A stretch of DNA of 64,000 nucleotides from Arthrobacter gandavensis (GCF_015355785.1 NZ_JADKYW010000003.1:765387-829386); one strand, 5' to 3'. Counted from the stretch's first letter, positions 27,489 to 36,928 are shown. A program made the numbers and translations. Notes: generated by a model from the sequence alone, not told the origin.

Positions 27489-28430
27489 CTAACCCTTGAC
27501 CGCACCCGCCACGAGCCCGGAGGCGATATAACGCTGCAGGAACAGGAACAGTGCCATCACCGGCAGCGCCGCAAGCACTGCCCCTGCCGAGAACACGCCC
27601 CAGGTACGGGACTGGTTATCCCCCACGAAGGAATACAGGCCGACGGCGAGGGTCTGGCTGTCCGGATCATTAAGCACAATCGAAGCGATCATGAACTCGC
27701 CGGTGGTGGTGATGAAGGTCAGCAGGCCCACGATCGCCAGGATGGGTGTCACCAGGCGCAGGATGATGGTGAAGAAGATCTGGAAGTGGCCCGCACCGTC
27801 GATCCTCGCGGCCTCGTCCAGGGTCTTGGGAACCGTGTTGAAGAACCCGTACATGAGGTAGGTATTCACTCCCAGTGCCCCGCCCAGGTAGACCATGATC
27901 AGGCCCAGCTGGCTGCCCAGTCCCAGCCACGGAACAATTTCGGAGATCTCGGAAAGCAGCAGGAAGATTGCCACCACGCCCAGCATCTGCGGGAACATCT
28001 GCAGCAGCAGGAGGCTCAGCAGGCCCATGCGCCGGCCGGTGAAGCGCATCCTGGAGAAACTGTAGGCGGCCAGCGCTCCGAGGAACACGGTGGAGGCGCT
28101 GGTAATCAGTCCAATGACCACGGTATTCAGGAACCAGCGGGCGAAAGGTTTCTGCGGGTCCGTAAACAGGGCCTGGAAGTTGTCGAACCCAATGTCGCGG
28201 AACAGACCGCTGGAGGCCACAAGCGTTCCGCTTGGACTCAGCGCGGCCGAGAGCACGTAGGCCAGCGGCAGCAGGGCGAAGGCCGTCATGACCAGGCCAA
28301 CCAGGTGCCGCCAGCCGGTGTCCTTGAACCAGGAGCCGAAACTGCGGCGCCGTACCGGTTGTCCCGGGGTGCCGGCGGTCCCGGCAGATCCGGCAGCGGG
28401 ACGGGGAGGAAGGGCGGTGGAGGTGCTCAT
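27489..28430 (-). CDS. Maltose-type ABC transporter permease (MalG-like)
   Basis: A 313-residue inner-membrane permease with six predicted TM helices and the EAA-like cytoplasmic loop ..KTLDEAARIDGAGHFQIFFT (about 200-220) that contacts the ATPase. ATG 28430 overlaps the stop of the upstream malF-like gene by 4 bp (ATGA). The open frame beyond 28430 is an artefact of high GC. With the next two genes it forms a carbohydrate uptake system of the CUT1 class. Substrates are likely maltose or related alpha-glucosides, given the adjacent GH13 gene. Confidence 0.93.
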   Translation of the reverse strand: MSTSTALPPRPAAGSAGTAGTPGQPVRRRSFGSWFKDTGWRHLVGLVMTAFALLPLAYVLSAALSPSGTLVASSGLFRDIGFDNFQALFTDPQKPFARWFLNTVVIGLITSASTVFLGALAAYSFSRMRFTGRRMGLLSLLLLQMFPQMLGVVAIFLLLSEISEIVPWLGLGSQLGLIMVYLGGALGVNTYLMYGFFNTVPKTLDEAARIDGAGHFQIFFTIILRLVTPILAIVGLLTFITTTGEFMIASIVLNDPDSQTLAVGLYSFVGDNQSRTWGVFSAGAVLAALPVMALFLFLQRYIASGLVAGAVKG

Positions 28431-30034
28431 GAATTCACTTCTTCCAGCGACTTGGTCTGCCTGAAGCTGACGGCGGAGATGACGGCCACGATGATGAAGA
28501 TCAGGATTGCCAGGGCACTGGCCAGCCCGTAGTCGCGTCCGGTGCCCTGGCCAAAGGCGACCTTGTAAACCACGGTGATGAGCAGGTCGGTGGCGCCGAT
28601 GTCCTGGCTCGTTCCCGGGAAGCGCGGACCGCCCCCGGTGAGCATGAAGATCACGTTGAAGTTGTTGAAGTTGAACGCGAACGTGGAAATCAGCAGCGGT
28701 GCAGTGGAGACAAGCAGCAGCGGCAGCTTGATGGAGCGGAAGATCCGCCAGGCACCGGCACCGTCCATCCTGGCTGCTTCGTTGACCTCCTCCGGAAGGG
28801 ACTGCAGTGCCCCGGTGCAGACCAGGAACATGTACGGAAAACCAAGCCAGGTGTTGACCAGCAGCACACTGGCCTTGGCCAGCCATGGGTCGTTGAGCCA
28901 GGGAATTGAAGCTCCCCCGAAGAACGTGCCGTTGATGAACCCAAACTCCTGGTTGAGCATCCCGGACCAGACGAGACCCGCCAGGAAGGCCGGGAAGGCG
29001 TACGGCATGATCATCAGCACGCGGTAGATCTTCTTGCCGCGGAGAGTCGGGTGGTTGAAGGTGATGGCCAGGAAAAGTCCCAGCCCAAAGCACAGTGCCA
29101 CGGAAGCGACGGCGAAGGTGAAGGTCCAGCCGATCACGCTCAGGAGCGGGCCCCGCAGGTCCGGATCGGTGACGGCGCGCTGGAAGTTTTCGAAGCCGAC
29201 GTTGATCTTCCATCCCGTGGCCAGCCGTTCCCCGTCCTCTGAGACGAAGGACCCCTCGCCGCCGTCCCGGTACACCGTGCCGGTTTCGGAGTTGGTGAAC
29301 GTGTCGGCAGCTTCGTCGTAGACCAGTACCGGTTTGTAGACATAGGCATTGGACCCGTCTGCGGTGGCAAGCGTGCCGTCATCAAGGTCTTCCGAGAAGG
29401 GAACCTTGAGCGCCAGTATTTCGCCCTGGCGGTTGAGCAGGTCGTTGAAGGCCAGGGTTTCATAACCCTCGACTCCGGTTGCTGTGCCGGTGCTGTCCGT
29501 CTGGGCGTCCCTGACCTCTTCCAGCGGCATGTCCGCACCGCCCAGCCGGACCTCCCCGTCAGGGTCCGTGACCAGCAGGAACAGCTCGCTGTCCTGCTCC
29601 AGCACGGAAACTGCGTAGGCCGGGGAATCAGGCACCCGCTGCTGCGCGGTGAGGGAGATGGCCGCGACGGCGTCTTCCTTGGTGCTGTTGTGCCCGTCGC
29701 CGTAGTTGGTGAAGGCCACGTAGCCGCTGTAGACGACCACAAACACCTGGAAGATGAGCAGGAACAGCACACCGGGGGCCAGATACTTTGCGGGCAGGCC
29801 CCCGCGGCGCAGGTAGATCCAGTTAACGGTCAGCGTGACCGCCGCGGCGACGGCGAACACCACCCACTCCTCGTTGAGGAAGAGTGCCATCAGCACATAG
29901 ACGGCAAAGGCGTCCACGAGTCCGAGCAGCACGATCTTCGCCAGGGTTCCGGCCAGTGAATCGGGGGTACGCCGCGCGGCCTTGGCGGGTGCGGGTCCTA
30001 CGGGGCGGACGGGGGCGTCCGTTGAAACGGCCAT
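28427..30034 (-). CDS. Maltose-type ABC transporter permease (MalF-like)
   Basis: A 535-residue permease. N-terminal TM helices (about 30-105) are followed by a large extracytoplasmic domain (about 110-285), as in MalF, then the core permease TM helices with the EAA loop LPEEVNEAARMDGAGAWRIF (about 410-430). MalF-type insertions contact the binding protein. It is the middle gene of the minus-strand binding protein-malF-malG operon. An 80-bp gap with a strong hairpin separates it from the binding-protein gene. Confidence 0.93.
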   Translation of the reverse strand: MAVSTDAPVRPVGPAPAKAARRTPDSLAGTLAKIVLLGLVDAFAVYVLMALFLNEEWVVFAVAAAVTLTVNWIYLRRGGLPAKYLAPGVLFLLIFQVFVVVYSGYVAFTNYGDGHNSTKEDAVAAISLTAQQRVPDSPAYAVSVLEQDSELFLLVTDPDGEVRLGGADMPLEEVRDAQTDSTGTATGVEGYETLAFNDLLNRQGEILALKVPFSEDLDDGTLATADGSNAYVYKPVLVYDEAADTFTNSETGTVYRDGGEGSFVSEDGERLATGWKINVGFENFQRAVTDPDLRGPLLSVIGWTFTFAVASVALCFGLGLFLAITFNHPTLRGKKIYRVLMIMPYAFPAFLAGLVWSGMLNQEFGFINGTFFGGASIPWLNDPWLAKASVLLVNTWLGFPYMFLVCTGALQSLPEEVNEAARMDGAGAWRIFRSIKLPLLLVSTAPLLISTFAFNFNNFNVIFMLTGGGPRFPGTSQDIGATDLLITVVYKVAFGQGTGRDYGLASALAILIFIIVAVISAVSFRQTKSLEEVNS

Positions 30035-30049
30035 GATGTTCTCCTACGA

Positions 30050-30085
30050 GTGGCCCGAACGGAGCCTCAACTCCGCTCGGGCCAC
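30050..30085 (-). promoter_or_regulatory. Intercistronic hairpin between binding-protein and permease genes
   Basis: A 15-bp stem (GTGGCCCGAACGGAG at 30050-30064 with CTCCGCTCGGGCCAC at 30071-30085) closed by a 6-nt loop, with one G-U pair in the minus-strand mRNA. Such hairpins after a binding-protein gene usually stabilise its mRNA or partly terminate transcription so that it outnumbers the permeases. Confidence 0.75.
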
Positions 30086-30114
30086 TTTCTCGCCTGGTGG
30101 CTGTGTTGGTCCCG

Positions 30115-31407
30115 CTACTTGCTGATCTTGGCCTCGATGTTGGAGACCATCGCGGGCCAGGCCGCAGCCGGGTCCGCCTCTCCCTTGATCAGGGACAGCT
30201 GCGTGCCTCCCCAGTCAGCCCAGACGGCTTCCATCTCCGGAATGGCCGGCATCGGAACGCCGTTGGCGCCGATTTCACCGAACGCTGCAACGATCGGGTC
30301 CGCGGCGGCCTTGTCGAAGGAGGCGGTCAGGGCCGGCGGGCGCCCGCCGGCGTCGAACATTGAATCCTGGACTGCCTCGGTGGTGAGGTAGTTCAGGGCA
30401 AACTCGTTGGCCGCGAGGGCATTCTGGCTCTTGGCGCTGACGAAGAAGCCATTGACGCCGACGAACGGCTGGGCCGGGGCATCGCCCGCAGTGGGCAGCG
30501 GATCGACGGCCAGGTTGATGCCGGCCGCAACGGCATCGGGGACGTTCCAGGGCCCGGTCAGCCAGTACGGGGACTCGCCCGCATAGAATTTTTCCTTGGC
30601 AATGTCCGGAGTGATGCTGGAGTTGAAGATCCGTTCGCCGGAATCTCCCCAGGCCACCAGCTTCTCGGCGAACTCGACGCCGCCGGGGCTGCCCAGTTCC
30701 AGCTTGGAAGCGTCGTAGCTGCCGGCTTCATCGGTGCCGAACACTGCCACTCCCATGGAGGTCTGCAGCGGGTACAGGTGGTATGGGTCGCCCTGCTTCG
30801 GGTCCATCTGGACCAGGAACGGGAACTCGGCCTTGCCTTCGGCCACGGCTGCCTTGCCGTTGGCAATCACTTCGTCCATGGTGGCTGCCGGCTCGGAAAC
30901 GATGTCCGTGTTCCGCAGCAGCCCGATGTTTTCGATCGAGTAGGGCACACCGTAGGTGTTGCCCTCGTAGGTCATGGCCTGGACGGCGCTGTCCTGGAAC
31001 TGGGCGGCCTTGTCTCCGAGCTCGATCGGGGCCACAACGCCGTTCTGGACAAACTTGCCCAGCCAGTCGTGCGGTCCGACGATCAGGTCCGGGCCCTTGC
31101 CGGTGGGAACCTGCGTAATGAAGTCGTCCGAGACCTGCTGGAAGTCCTTGGTGACCAGCCGGACTTCAATGCCGGTGTCTTCCTTGAAGCGCTCAGTAAC
31201 CGGCGCAAGAGCGGGAGCGCGCTCGGAGTCCACCCACATCGTCAGCGTGGTTGCACCGGCGGAGGCGAGGTCGCTCGATTCGGCTTCCTCGCCGGTATCG
31301 GAACCGCCGCCGCACGCGGTGAGGACAAGGGCAGCGGTGACCGAGACGGCACCGAGAGTAAAGGTACGGCGGCCAAAGCCCGCCGTACCCGTTGTGCGCA
31401 CCTTCAT
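30115..31407 (-). CDS. Sugar ABC transporter substrate-binding lipoprotein (MalE-like)
   Basis: A 430-residue secreted lipoprotein. It has a Tat/Sec-like N-terminus with FGRRTFTLGAVSVTAALVL and lipobox LTAC (Cys about 30), then an extracellular solute-binding family 1 fold (TLTMWVDSERAPALAPVTER, VPTGKGPDLIVGPHDWLGKF, and the WLTGPWNVPDAV hinge region). ATG 31407 is chosen because the signal peptide starts there; upstream open frame is non-coding. It delivers oligosaccharide to the MalF/MalG pair. Its promoter region contains a LacI-type operator. Confidence 0.92.
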   Translation of the reverse strand: MKVRTTGTAGFGRRTFTLGAVSVTAALVLTACGGGSDTGEEAESSDLASAGATTLTMWVDSERAPALAPVTERFKEDTGIEVRLVTKDFQQVSDDFITQVPTGKGPDLIVGPHDWLGKFVQNGVVAPIELGDKAAQFQDSAVQAMTYEGNTYGVPYSIENIGLLRNTDIVSEPAATMDEVIANGKAAVAEGKAEFPFLVQMDPKQGDPYHLYPLQTSMGVAVFGTDEAGSYDASKLELGSPGGVEFAEKLVAWGDSGERIFNSSITPDIAKEKFYAGESPYWLTGPWNVPDAVAAGINLAVDPLPTAGDAPAQPFVGVNGFFVSAKSQNALAANEFALNYLTTEAVQDSMFDAGGRPPALTASFDKAAADPIVAAFGEIGANGVPMPAIPEMEAVWADWGGTQLSLIKGEADPAAAWPAMVSNIEAKISK

Positions 31408-31626
31408 TGGTGTACCTCTTCTGTTTTCAGGCCCCGGTGTACCGGGGAGGTATTGGTGCCCGCCCGTGACCCGGACCATGGCATGCAGGCAAGTGTAAGC
31501 GTGTGCGCAGTGTGCGTCCAGTCACATGCTGCATCATTTTTCCGCGCGCCTTCGGCTCGCGCCAGACCGAGTGTCAGGGCAGGTCACCCCGATCCGTGGA
31601 GCACCAGGAAACGTTGAGTTATATTG

Positions 31627-31640
31627 TGGAAGCGTTTGCA
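31627..31640. promoter_or_regulatory. LacI/MalR-type operator in the mal divergent region
   Basis: TGGAAGCGTTTGCA fits the LacI-family (MalR/CcpA-like) consensus TGNAANCGNTNNCA at every fixed position. On the minus strand a TATAAC -10-like hexamer lies beside it (31618-31623), so repressor binding would sit across the binding-protein promoter. It lies 34 bp before the GH13 start, so one site can control both directions. The LacI gene at 33403 is the natural regulator. Confidence 0.75.
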
Positions 31641-31673
31641 ATCACCTTGGGTGGGTCCTCTAGGATGCTAGGC

Positions 31674-33398
31674 ATGCTCAGCACTATCGCAGCCCCGTCC
31701 GTCCAGCTCCCCGGCGCCGGCCTGGTTCCGGTCCATGAAGCCTCCACCGGGCGTGAGAGGCAGTGGTGGCGCTCCTCGGTGATCTACCAGATCTACCCCC
31801 GCTCCTTCCGCGACCTGCGCGGCGACGGCATCGGCGACCTGCCCGGCATCACCGCCGAAATCCCCGCCCTCGCAGAACTGGACATCGACGCGATCTGGCT
31901 CTCCCCCTTCTACGTCTCCCCGCAGAAAGACGCCGGCTACGACGTCGCCGACTACTGCGACGTCGACCCGCTCTTCGGCACCCTGGACGACTTCGATGCC
32001 CTCGTCACCGCCGCCAAAAACCACGGCATCCGCGTCATCGTGGACCTGGTCCCCAACCACTGCTCCGAGGCGCACGCCCTCTTCCAGGCAGCCCTGGCCG
32101 CACCGGAGAACTCCCCCGCCCGGGACATGTTCATCTTCCGCGACGGCACCGGAGAACACGGCGAAAACCCGCCAAACAACTGGCAGTCCCACTTCGGCGG
32201 ACCCGCCTGGACCCGCGTCCACAACCCCGACGGCACCCCCGGCCAGTGGTACCTGCACCTCTTCGACTCCTCCCAGCCGGACTTCAACTGGGACAACCCG
32301 GCCGTGCACGACGAATTCGAACGCGTCCTGCGCTTCTGGCTCGACCGCGGCGTCGGCGGCTTCCGCGTCGACGTCGCCCACGCCCTGATCAAGAAAAGCG
32401 GGCTCCCGGACTGGGGCGGCCGCGCCGACGGCGCCTCCTCCGACGGCTTCCCCGGCGAGGCAGCCCCCATGTTCGGCCAAGCCGGCATCCACGACATCTA
32501 CCGCTCCTGGCGCCGGATCCTTGACGAATACGACGGCGACCGCGTGCTCTGCGCCGAAGCGACCATCGACCCGCTGGACCGGCTCACCGACTGGGTCCGC
32601 TCCGACGAAATGCACCAGACCTTCAACTTCGCCTACCTCCACCACCCCTGGGACGCGGAGGAGCTGCGCCGCATCATCACCACCAGCCTCGAAGCCTTCG
32701 ACAAGGTCGGCGCCCCCACCACCTGGGTGCTCTCCAACCACGACGTCGTCCGCCACGTCACCCGCTTTGGGCAGGCTCCCGGGCACGCCCGGCTCGGCGA
32801 CGGCCTGGGCCCGGAAGATGCTCAGCCGGATCATGAACTGGGGCGGCGCCGGGCCCGGGCAGCGACGCTGCTGATGCTGGCCCTCCCCGGCGGCGTCTAC
32901 CTCTACCAGGGTGAAGAACTCGGCATGCCGGACCACACCACGCTCGAACACGTCCACCGCCAGGACCCCACGTTCCACCGCACCGGCGGCCAGCGACTGG
33001 GCCGGGACGGTTGCCGGGTGCCGCTGCCCTGGCGGGCCGATGCGCCGTCGTACGGGTTCAGTTCCACCGGCGAGTCCTGGCTGCCGCAGCCGGAGCAGTG
33101 GCGTGAACTCTCCCGGGACCTGCAGCAGCAGGATCCGAACTCGACCCTCAATGTCTACCGGGATGCCCTCGCGCTGCGGCGGGAACTGAACCTGGGCCAC
33201 GGGTCCCTGGCCTGGTGGCCCGAACACGACGCCGAGGGGCTGGTGGCCCTGGTCAACGGCAATGTCCTGGCCGTGATGAACATGGGATCCGAGCCCGTGG
33301 AACTGCCCGCCGGCGAGATCCTGGTGCGCAGCATTCCGGATGCGGGCGGCAACGGTGTCCTGGTACCGGACGCCGCCGTCTGGATTCGGCTACCCTGA
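31674..33398 (+). CDS. GH13 alpha-glucosidase, copy 1 (mal locus)
   Basis: A 574-residue cytoplasmic glycoside hydrolase family 13 enzyme that cleaves maltose or other alpha-glucosides. Catalytic residues are nucleophile D233 (GFRVDVAHAL), acid/base E295 (LCAEATIDP) and transition-state Asp D357 (LSNHDVVRH), with the family start WWRSSVIYQIYPRSF. ATG 31674 is preferred (AGGA 8 nt upstream), with ATG 31665 possible. It is followed after 4 bp by the LacI gene. Positions 31720-32479 are identical base for base to the second GH13 gene at 58383, with patchy identity afterwards. Confidence 0.93.
   Translation: MLSTIAAPSVQLPGAGLVPVHEASTGRERQWWRSSVIYQIYPRSFRDLRGDGIGDLPGITAEIPALAELDIDAIWLSPFYVSPQKDAGYDVADYCDVDPLFGTLDDFDALVTAAKNHGIRVIVDLVPNHCSEAHALFQAALAAPENSPARDMFIFRDGTGEHGENPPNNWQSHFGGPAWTRVHNPDGTPGQWYLHLFDSSQPDFNWDNPAVHDEFERVLRFWLDRGVGGFRVDVAHALIKKSGLPDWGGRADGASSDGFPGEAAPMFGQAGIHDIYRSWRRILDEYDGDRVLCAEATIDPLDRLTDWVRSDEMHQTFNFAYLHHPWDAEELRRIITTSLEAFDKVGAPTTWVLSNHDVVRHVTRFGQAPGHARLGDGLGPEDAQPDHELGRRRARAATLLMLALPGGVYLYQGEELGMPDHTTLEHVHRQDPTFHRTGGQRLGRDGCRVPLPWRADAPSYGFSSTGESWLPQPEQWRELSRDLQQQDPNSTLNVYRDALALRRELNLGHGSLAWWPEHDAEGLVALVNGNVLAVMNMGSEPVELPAGEILVRSIPDAGGNGVLVPDAAVWIRLP
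31720..32479 (+). repeat. 760-bp tract identical to 58441-59200
   Basis: The two GH13 paralogues match exactly over this span at a constant offset of 26,721 bp. The first differences are at 32480/59201 and 32513/59234. The 5' flanks are unrelated, so identity starts abruptly inside the coding region (at residue 16 of copy 1). Confidence 0.92.
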
Positions 33399-33402
33399 GC
33401 CA

Positions 33403-34458
33403 GTGGAACGCAGCGCCCGCGGGGCAGGTATTCGGGAAGTCGCCGCCAGGGCAGGAGTCTCGGCGGCGACGGTTTCGCGGGCGCTGAGCGGCAACGGCAG
33501 GGTTTCGGAGCAGACCCGGCGAAGGGTCCAGGCCGCGGCGGAGGAACTCGGGTTCGTCATCTCCTACAACGCCTCCTCGCTTGCATCGGGCCGGAGCCGG
33601 AACATCGGAATCGTCATACCCACGGTTGGACGCTGGTACTTCTCCCAGGTCCTCGAGGGAGCCGCTTCCGCTCTCATCGAGGCCGGGTATGACCTCACCC
33701 TGTACAACACGTCCGACGGGCCGGGCCACCGCGAAAGCGTGCTCAAGGAAATGCTGCAGCGCAAAAGGCTCGACGCCGTCATCACCGTGGCCCTGAGGCT
33801 CACCGAGGAAGAGCTGGCACAACTGCGTGAGGTCGGCAAGCCGATCGTTGCCATCGGCGGCCCGCTGCCGGATACCCCGACGGTCCGCGTGGATGAGTTC
33901 AGCATTTCCGCCCTGGCTACCCGGCACCTGATCTCGCTTGGCCATACCCGGATCGGCCACATAGGCGGCGGCGAGGAACTCGAACGCGACTTCCGGATGG
34001 GAAGCACCCGGCAGGACGGTTACCGCTCTGCCATGGCCGAAGCCGGACTCACTCCCCGGCCGCAGTGGCTGCGCAGGTCCGAATTCAGCGTTGCCGGTGG
34101 ATTCACCGCAGCCAAGGCACTGCTGGCTGATCCGTCGGCCAATGTCACCGCAATCTTCTGCGCCGCCGACGAGATCGCGGTGGGTGCGATCCTTGCTGCC
34201 CGGGAGCTGGGCCTGCGGGTGCCGGAAGACCTCTCCGTGATCGGCATCGACGGACACGAGCTCTCGGCAGTGTTTGGCCTCACCACCATTCGCCAGGACC
34301 CGGCAGGACAGGGGGCTGCCGCCGTCGGTGCTGTGCTGTCCCTGCTGCGCAAGGAACCGGTAGCCGGCGATCTGCTGCACGGCACCTACCCCACCGAGTT
34401 CGTTGTCCGGTCCAGCACTGCGGTGCCGCCCGGATTCCAAGGCCGGACCGCACCGTAA
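33403..34458 (+). CDS. LacI-family transcriptional regulator
   Basis: A 351-residue repressor. The N-terminal helix-turn-helix (about 7-55: GIREVAARAGVSAATVSRAL then NGRVSEQTRRRVQAAAEELG) includes the hinge helix NASSLASGRS, followed by a periplasmic-binding-like sensor domain (from NIGIVIPTVGRWYFSQVLEG). GTG 33403 gives the standard family length; the longer open frame overlaps the GH13 gene. It is 4 bp after the GH13 stop, so the two are co-transcribed. It presumably binds the operator at 31627-31640 and is released by maltose or a related sugar. Confidence 0.93.
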   Translation: MERSARGAGIREVAARAGVSAATVSRALSGNGRVSEQTRRRVQAAAEELGFVISYNASSLASGRSRNIGIVIPTVGRWYFSQVLEGAASALIEAGYDLTLYNTSDGPGHRESVLKEMLQRKRLDAVITVALRLTEEELAQLREVGKPIVAIGGPLPDTPTVRVDEFSISALATRHLISLGHTRIGHIGGGEELERDFRMGSTRQDGYRSAMAEAGLTPRPQWLRRSEFSVAGGFTAAKALLADPSANVTAIFCAADEIAVGAILAARELGLRVPEDLSVIGIDGHELSAVFGLTTIRQDPAGQGAAAVGAVLSLLRKEPVAGDLLHGTYPTEFVVRSSTAVPPGFQGRTAP

Positions 34459-34536
34459 CTGTGCCTGGGCGGAACGGCTGGATAGGATGACAGAGCCGGG
34501 CCTGACCGGAACGGAACGGGGGATTGAGGAACATCC

Positions 34537-34908
34537 ATGCTGGTGTTTTTGTGGGTAGCGGAAATCGTGCTTGCCCTGCTGTACTTCGGCCTCGGAGCCA
34601 TGCGCCTGATCCAGCCCTATGCCAAGCTGGTCCGGGTCCTGCGATGGCCCGCTGACTTCCCTGCCTGGGGAGTCAAGCTGATCGGCGTGGCTGAGATCCT
34701 CGGCGCCCTTGGCCTGATCCTTCCGGCCGCCACCGATGTTGCCCCCACTCTCACTCCCATCGCCGCCTGCGCCCTGGCAGCGATGATGGCCGGCGCGGTG
34801 GCGGTGCACCTGAAGCGCAATGAACGCCAGCGCGTCGCGCTTCCCGCGATCCTGCTGGCGGTGAACGTCTTCGTGGCCATAGGCCGGTTTGGTCCCTACC
34901 CGGGATGA
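34537..34908 (+). CDS. DoxX-family membrane protein
   Basis: A 123-residue protein with four predicted TM helices and the DoxX-like pattern (VAEIVLALLYFGLGAMRLIQ, WGVKLIGVAEILGALGLILP, AALAAMMAGAVAVHLKRNE). DoxX-like proteins associate with membrane redox or thiol-handling systems, but the role of this subgroup is unknown. Its ATGA end overlaps the next start by 4 bp, so the pair is translationally coupled. Confidence 0.8.
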   Translation: MLVFLWVAEIVLALLYFGLGAMRLIQPYAKLVRVLRWPADFPAWGVKLIGVAEILGALGLILPAATDVAPTLTPIAACALAAMMAGAVAVHLKRNERQRVALPAILLAVNVFVAIGRFGPYPG

Positions 34909-35843
34909 GTCCATCCCGGCGTTCAGAGGCCGCAGAACCGGCGGAAGCAGTCACCCGGCTCTACGGGCTGCTTCCGAGCGAGTTCACTGCCTCGCGGAAC
35001 GCCGAAGCGGCGGCAGCCAGCCGCGACGGTCAGCCCGAGCTCGGTAAACGGTTGAAAGCCCTGCCTAAACCATCCGCCGCGGCCTGGCTGGCCAACATGC
35101 TCATCCGCGAACAAGGGCAGTCGATCGTCGGCATGCTGGCCCTTGGCGCATCCCTGCAGGAGGCCCAGGCAGACCTGGACCGGGAAGAGATGCGCAGGTT
35201 GAACTCCGAACGCCACCGCATGCTCAGGAGCCTTGCCCGGGACGCGCGCGGGCTGGCGGAAAGACTCGGCAATCCGGTCAGCACCGCAGTGGCTGCCGAA
35301 GTGGAGCAGACTCTCTGGGCCGCGATGACGGACCCCTATGCGGCCGCAGCCCTGGCCTCCGGGCGGCTCGTCCGCGGGCTGGAAGCGAACGGCTGGGAGC
35401 CTGTGGACCTCGACGGCGCCGTCGCGGATCCCGAGTCTGCCTTCCCCCTGGTGGCTGCGGGCTCCCGGACGAAACAAGCCCCCAGTGTAGATGCCGGCAA
35501 GGCTCCGGACAGGGGAACCTCCCGCCAGCAGCAGGCAGCCCGTGCACGGGCCCGAAAGGAAGCCGAGCAGGAATTGGCGAAAGCCCGGGAAAACGCAGAG
35601 CAGGCCGAACAGAAGCTCGCGGAAGTCCAGTCCGAGGTTGCCGGCCAGGCCTCATTCCGCGACGGACTGACTGATGAGATCGATGACCTGCGCGAGAGGA
35701 TCCGTGAACTTGAGCGGGAGATCAGTGACCTGGACCGGCGACGCGGAGCACTGGAGCGCACCCGGGACAAGGTGCGGCGTGAGGCAAGGGCTGCCCGCCG
35801 CGCCGTGGAGAAGGCAGAGACGAAACTGGACTCGCTGCGCTAG
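34905..35843 (+). CDS. Coiled-coil hypothetical protein
   Basis: A 312-residue soluble protein. The N-terminal helical domain (about 10-165; LYGLLPSEFTASRNAEAAAA, KRLKALPKPSAAAWLANMLI) precedes a charged linker. A long coiled coil follows (about 205-310; KEAEQELAKARENAEQAEQK, DEIDDLRERIRELEREISDL) with a basic end. No family function is known to me. The LPxxFTxxRN and LPKPSxxAWxxN motifs recur in actinobacterial hypothetical proteins. It is coupled to the DoxX gene by a 4-bp overlap. Confidence 0.75.
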   Translation: MSPSRRSEAAEPAEAVTRLYGLLPSEFTASRNAEAAAASRDGQPELGKRLKALPKPSAAAWLANMLIREQGQSIVGMLALGASLQEAQADLDREEMRRLNSERHRMLRSLARDARGLAERLGNPVSTAVAAEVEQTLWAAMTDPYAAAALASGRLVRGLEANGWEPVDLDGAVADPESAFPLVAAGSRTKQAPSVDAGKAPDRGTSRQQQAARARARKEAEQELAKARENAEQAEQKLAEVQSEVAGQASFRDGLTDEIDDLRERIRELEREISDLDRRRGALERTRDKVRREARAARRAVEKAETKLDSLR

Positions 35844-35875
35844 CCGGCGTCCTGCCGGGGCGGTATCACCGGCAC

Positions 35876-36928
35876 CTAAACCGGGACGGGAGAGGTCAGC
35901 ATCCCGAACCTGCTGCTGATCCTGGCCAGGTCGACCCCGTGGGCAGTACCCGGGAACGTGCCCGCGTAGTTCCTGAAGCCCAGCACGTCCAGACGGCAGC
36001 CGGCGTCGTACAGCACGTCCACCAGGTTGCCGAACCGCTGCCAGGTAAACGGGTCTTCATGGGTGGTGTCCGGAACTCCGGACACCACCCAGTGTCGGTA
36101 TTCACCGGCAAGCGCCAAATAGTCCGACGCCGCAGACCGGGCCCCGCACAGGTCCGCAAAGCTGAACCAGAGCTGCCCGTCCGCAGCCCGGGACGCTTTC
36201 AGGGGCACGGTTCCGGGGGACAGTACTGTTGCTTCGTCCGGTCCCGGCGGCCGCAGCCCTGCCGCCGCCAGGCTGGCCGTGTCCGGCTCGCGGAGATGGT
36301 GCCCTGAGGCGAACCCGGACGCCCCGCGGGGGCGGGCAGCGCGGTAGTCCAGGGGGCCGTCCAGTGCCGCAACCTGCAGCTGCGTAGTGATCAGTTCGAT
36401 TCCGGGCTCAAAGAGGTGATGGAACATCGGGTCCGGAAGCAGCTCGTCCGGTGCGTAGTTCGACGTCGCCACCAGGACGATCCCGCGCTCCGCCACCTGA
36501 CGCAGCAGCCGCGTCACGAAGGCTGCATCGGCGGGTCCGTTGACGTGGAACTCGTCGAAACAGAGCAGGCGGGCGTCCCCCAGCAGGGCGTCCAGCCCGG
36601 CGGCGAACGCAGACTGCCGGGCGGCCCCCTTCCGCCCATACCCTTCGAACGTCCGGGCATGCAGCTCACGGAAGAAGTCATGGAAGTGCAGGCGGCGTTT
36701 TTCACAAAGGGGAACGGCTTCGAAGAACGCGTCCAGCAGCCAGGTTTTTCCCCGGCCGGGAGGGCCCCACAAATAGACGGAATTGCCGGTCTCACCGGAG
36801 ACGGCCGCAGTCCCGGCCCGGGCAAGCAGCGGAAGCACCGCCAGCTGGGCGGCGTCAAGCTCCAGGCCTTCCGCATCGGCCGCCTGCCGTACCGCTGAGG
36901 CAATGGATTCAACGTGCACGGAGGTCAT
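35876..36928 (-). CDS. zapE: AFG1/ZapE-family ATPase
   Basis: A 350-residue P-loop ATPase with Walker A WGPPGRGKT (about 49-57), Walker B LLCFDEFHV and sensor LVATSNYAPDELLPD. The C-terminal FADLCGARSAASDYLALAGE is a signature of the AFG1/ZapE family. E. coli ZapE acts in cell division under stress and ATP-dependently affects FtsZ. ATG 36928 gives the family start, and the open frame beyond it to 36997 is not used. A TTGGAG-N17-TATAAC promoter places transcription start on the ATG itself, predicting a leaderless mRNA. Confidence 0.9.
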   Translation of the reverse strand: MTSVHVESIASAVRQAADAEGLELDAAQLAVLPLLARAGTAAVSGETGNSVYLWGPPGRGKTWLLDAFFEAVPLCEKRRLHFHDFFRELHARTFEGYGRKGAARQSAFAAGLDALLGDARLLCFDEFHVNGPADAAFVTRLLRQVAERGIVLVATSNYAPDELLPDPMFHHLFEPGIELITTQLQVAALDGPLDYRAARPRGASGFASGHHLREPDTASLAAAGLRPPGPDEATVLSPGTVPLKASRAADGQLWFSFADLCGARSAASDYLALAGEYRHWVVSGVPDTTHEDPFTWQRFGNLVDVLYDAGCRLDVLGFRNYAGTFPGTAHGVDLARISSRFGMLTSPVPV

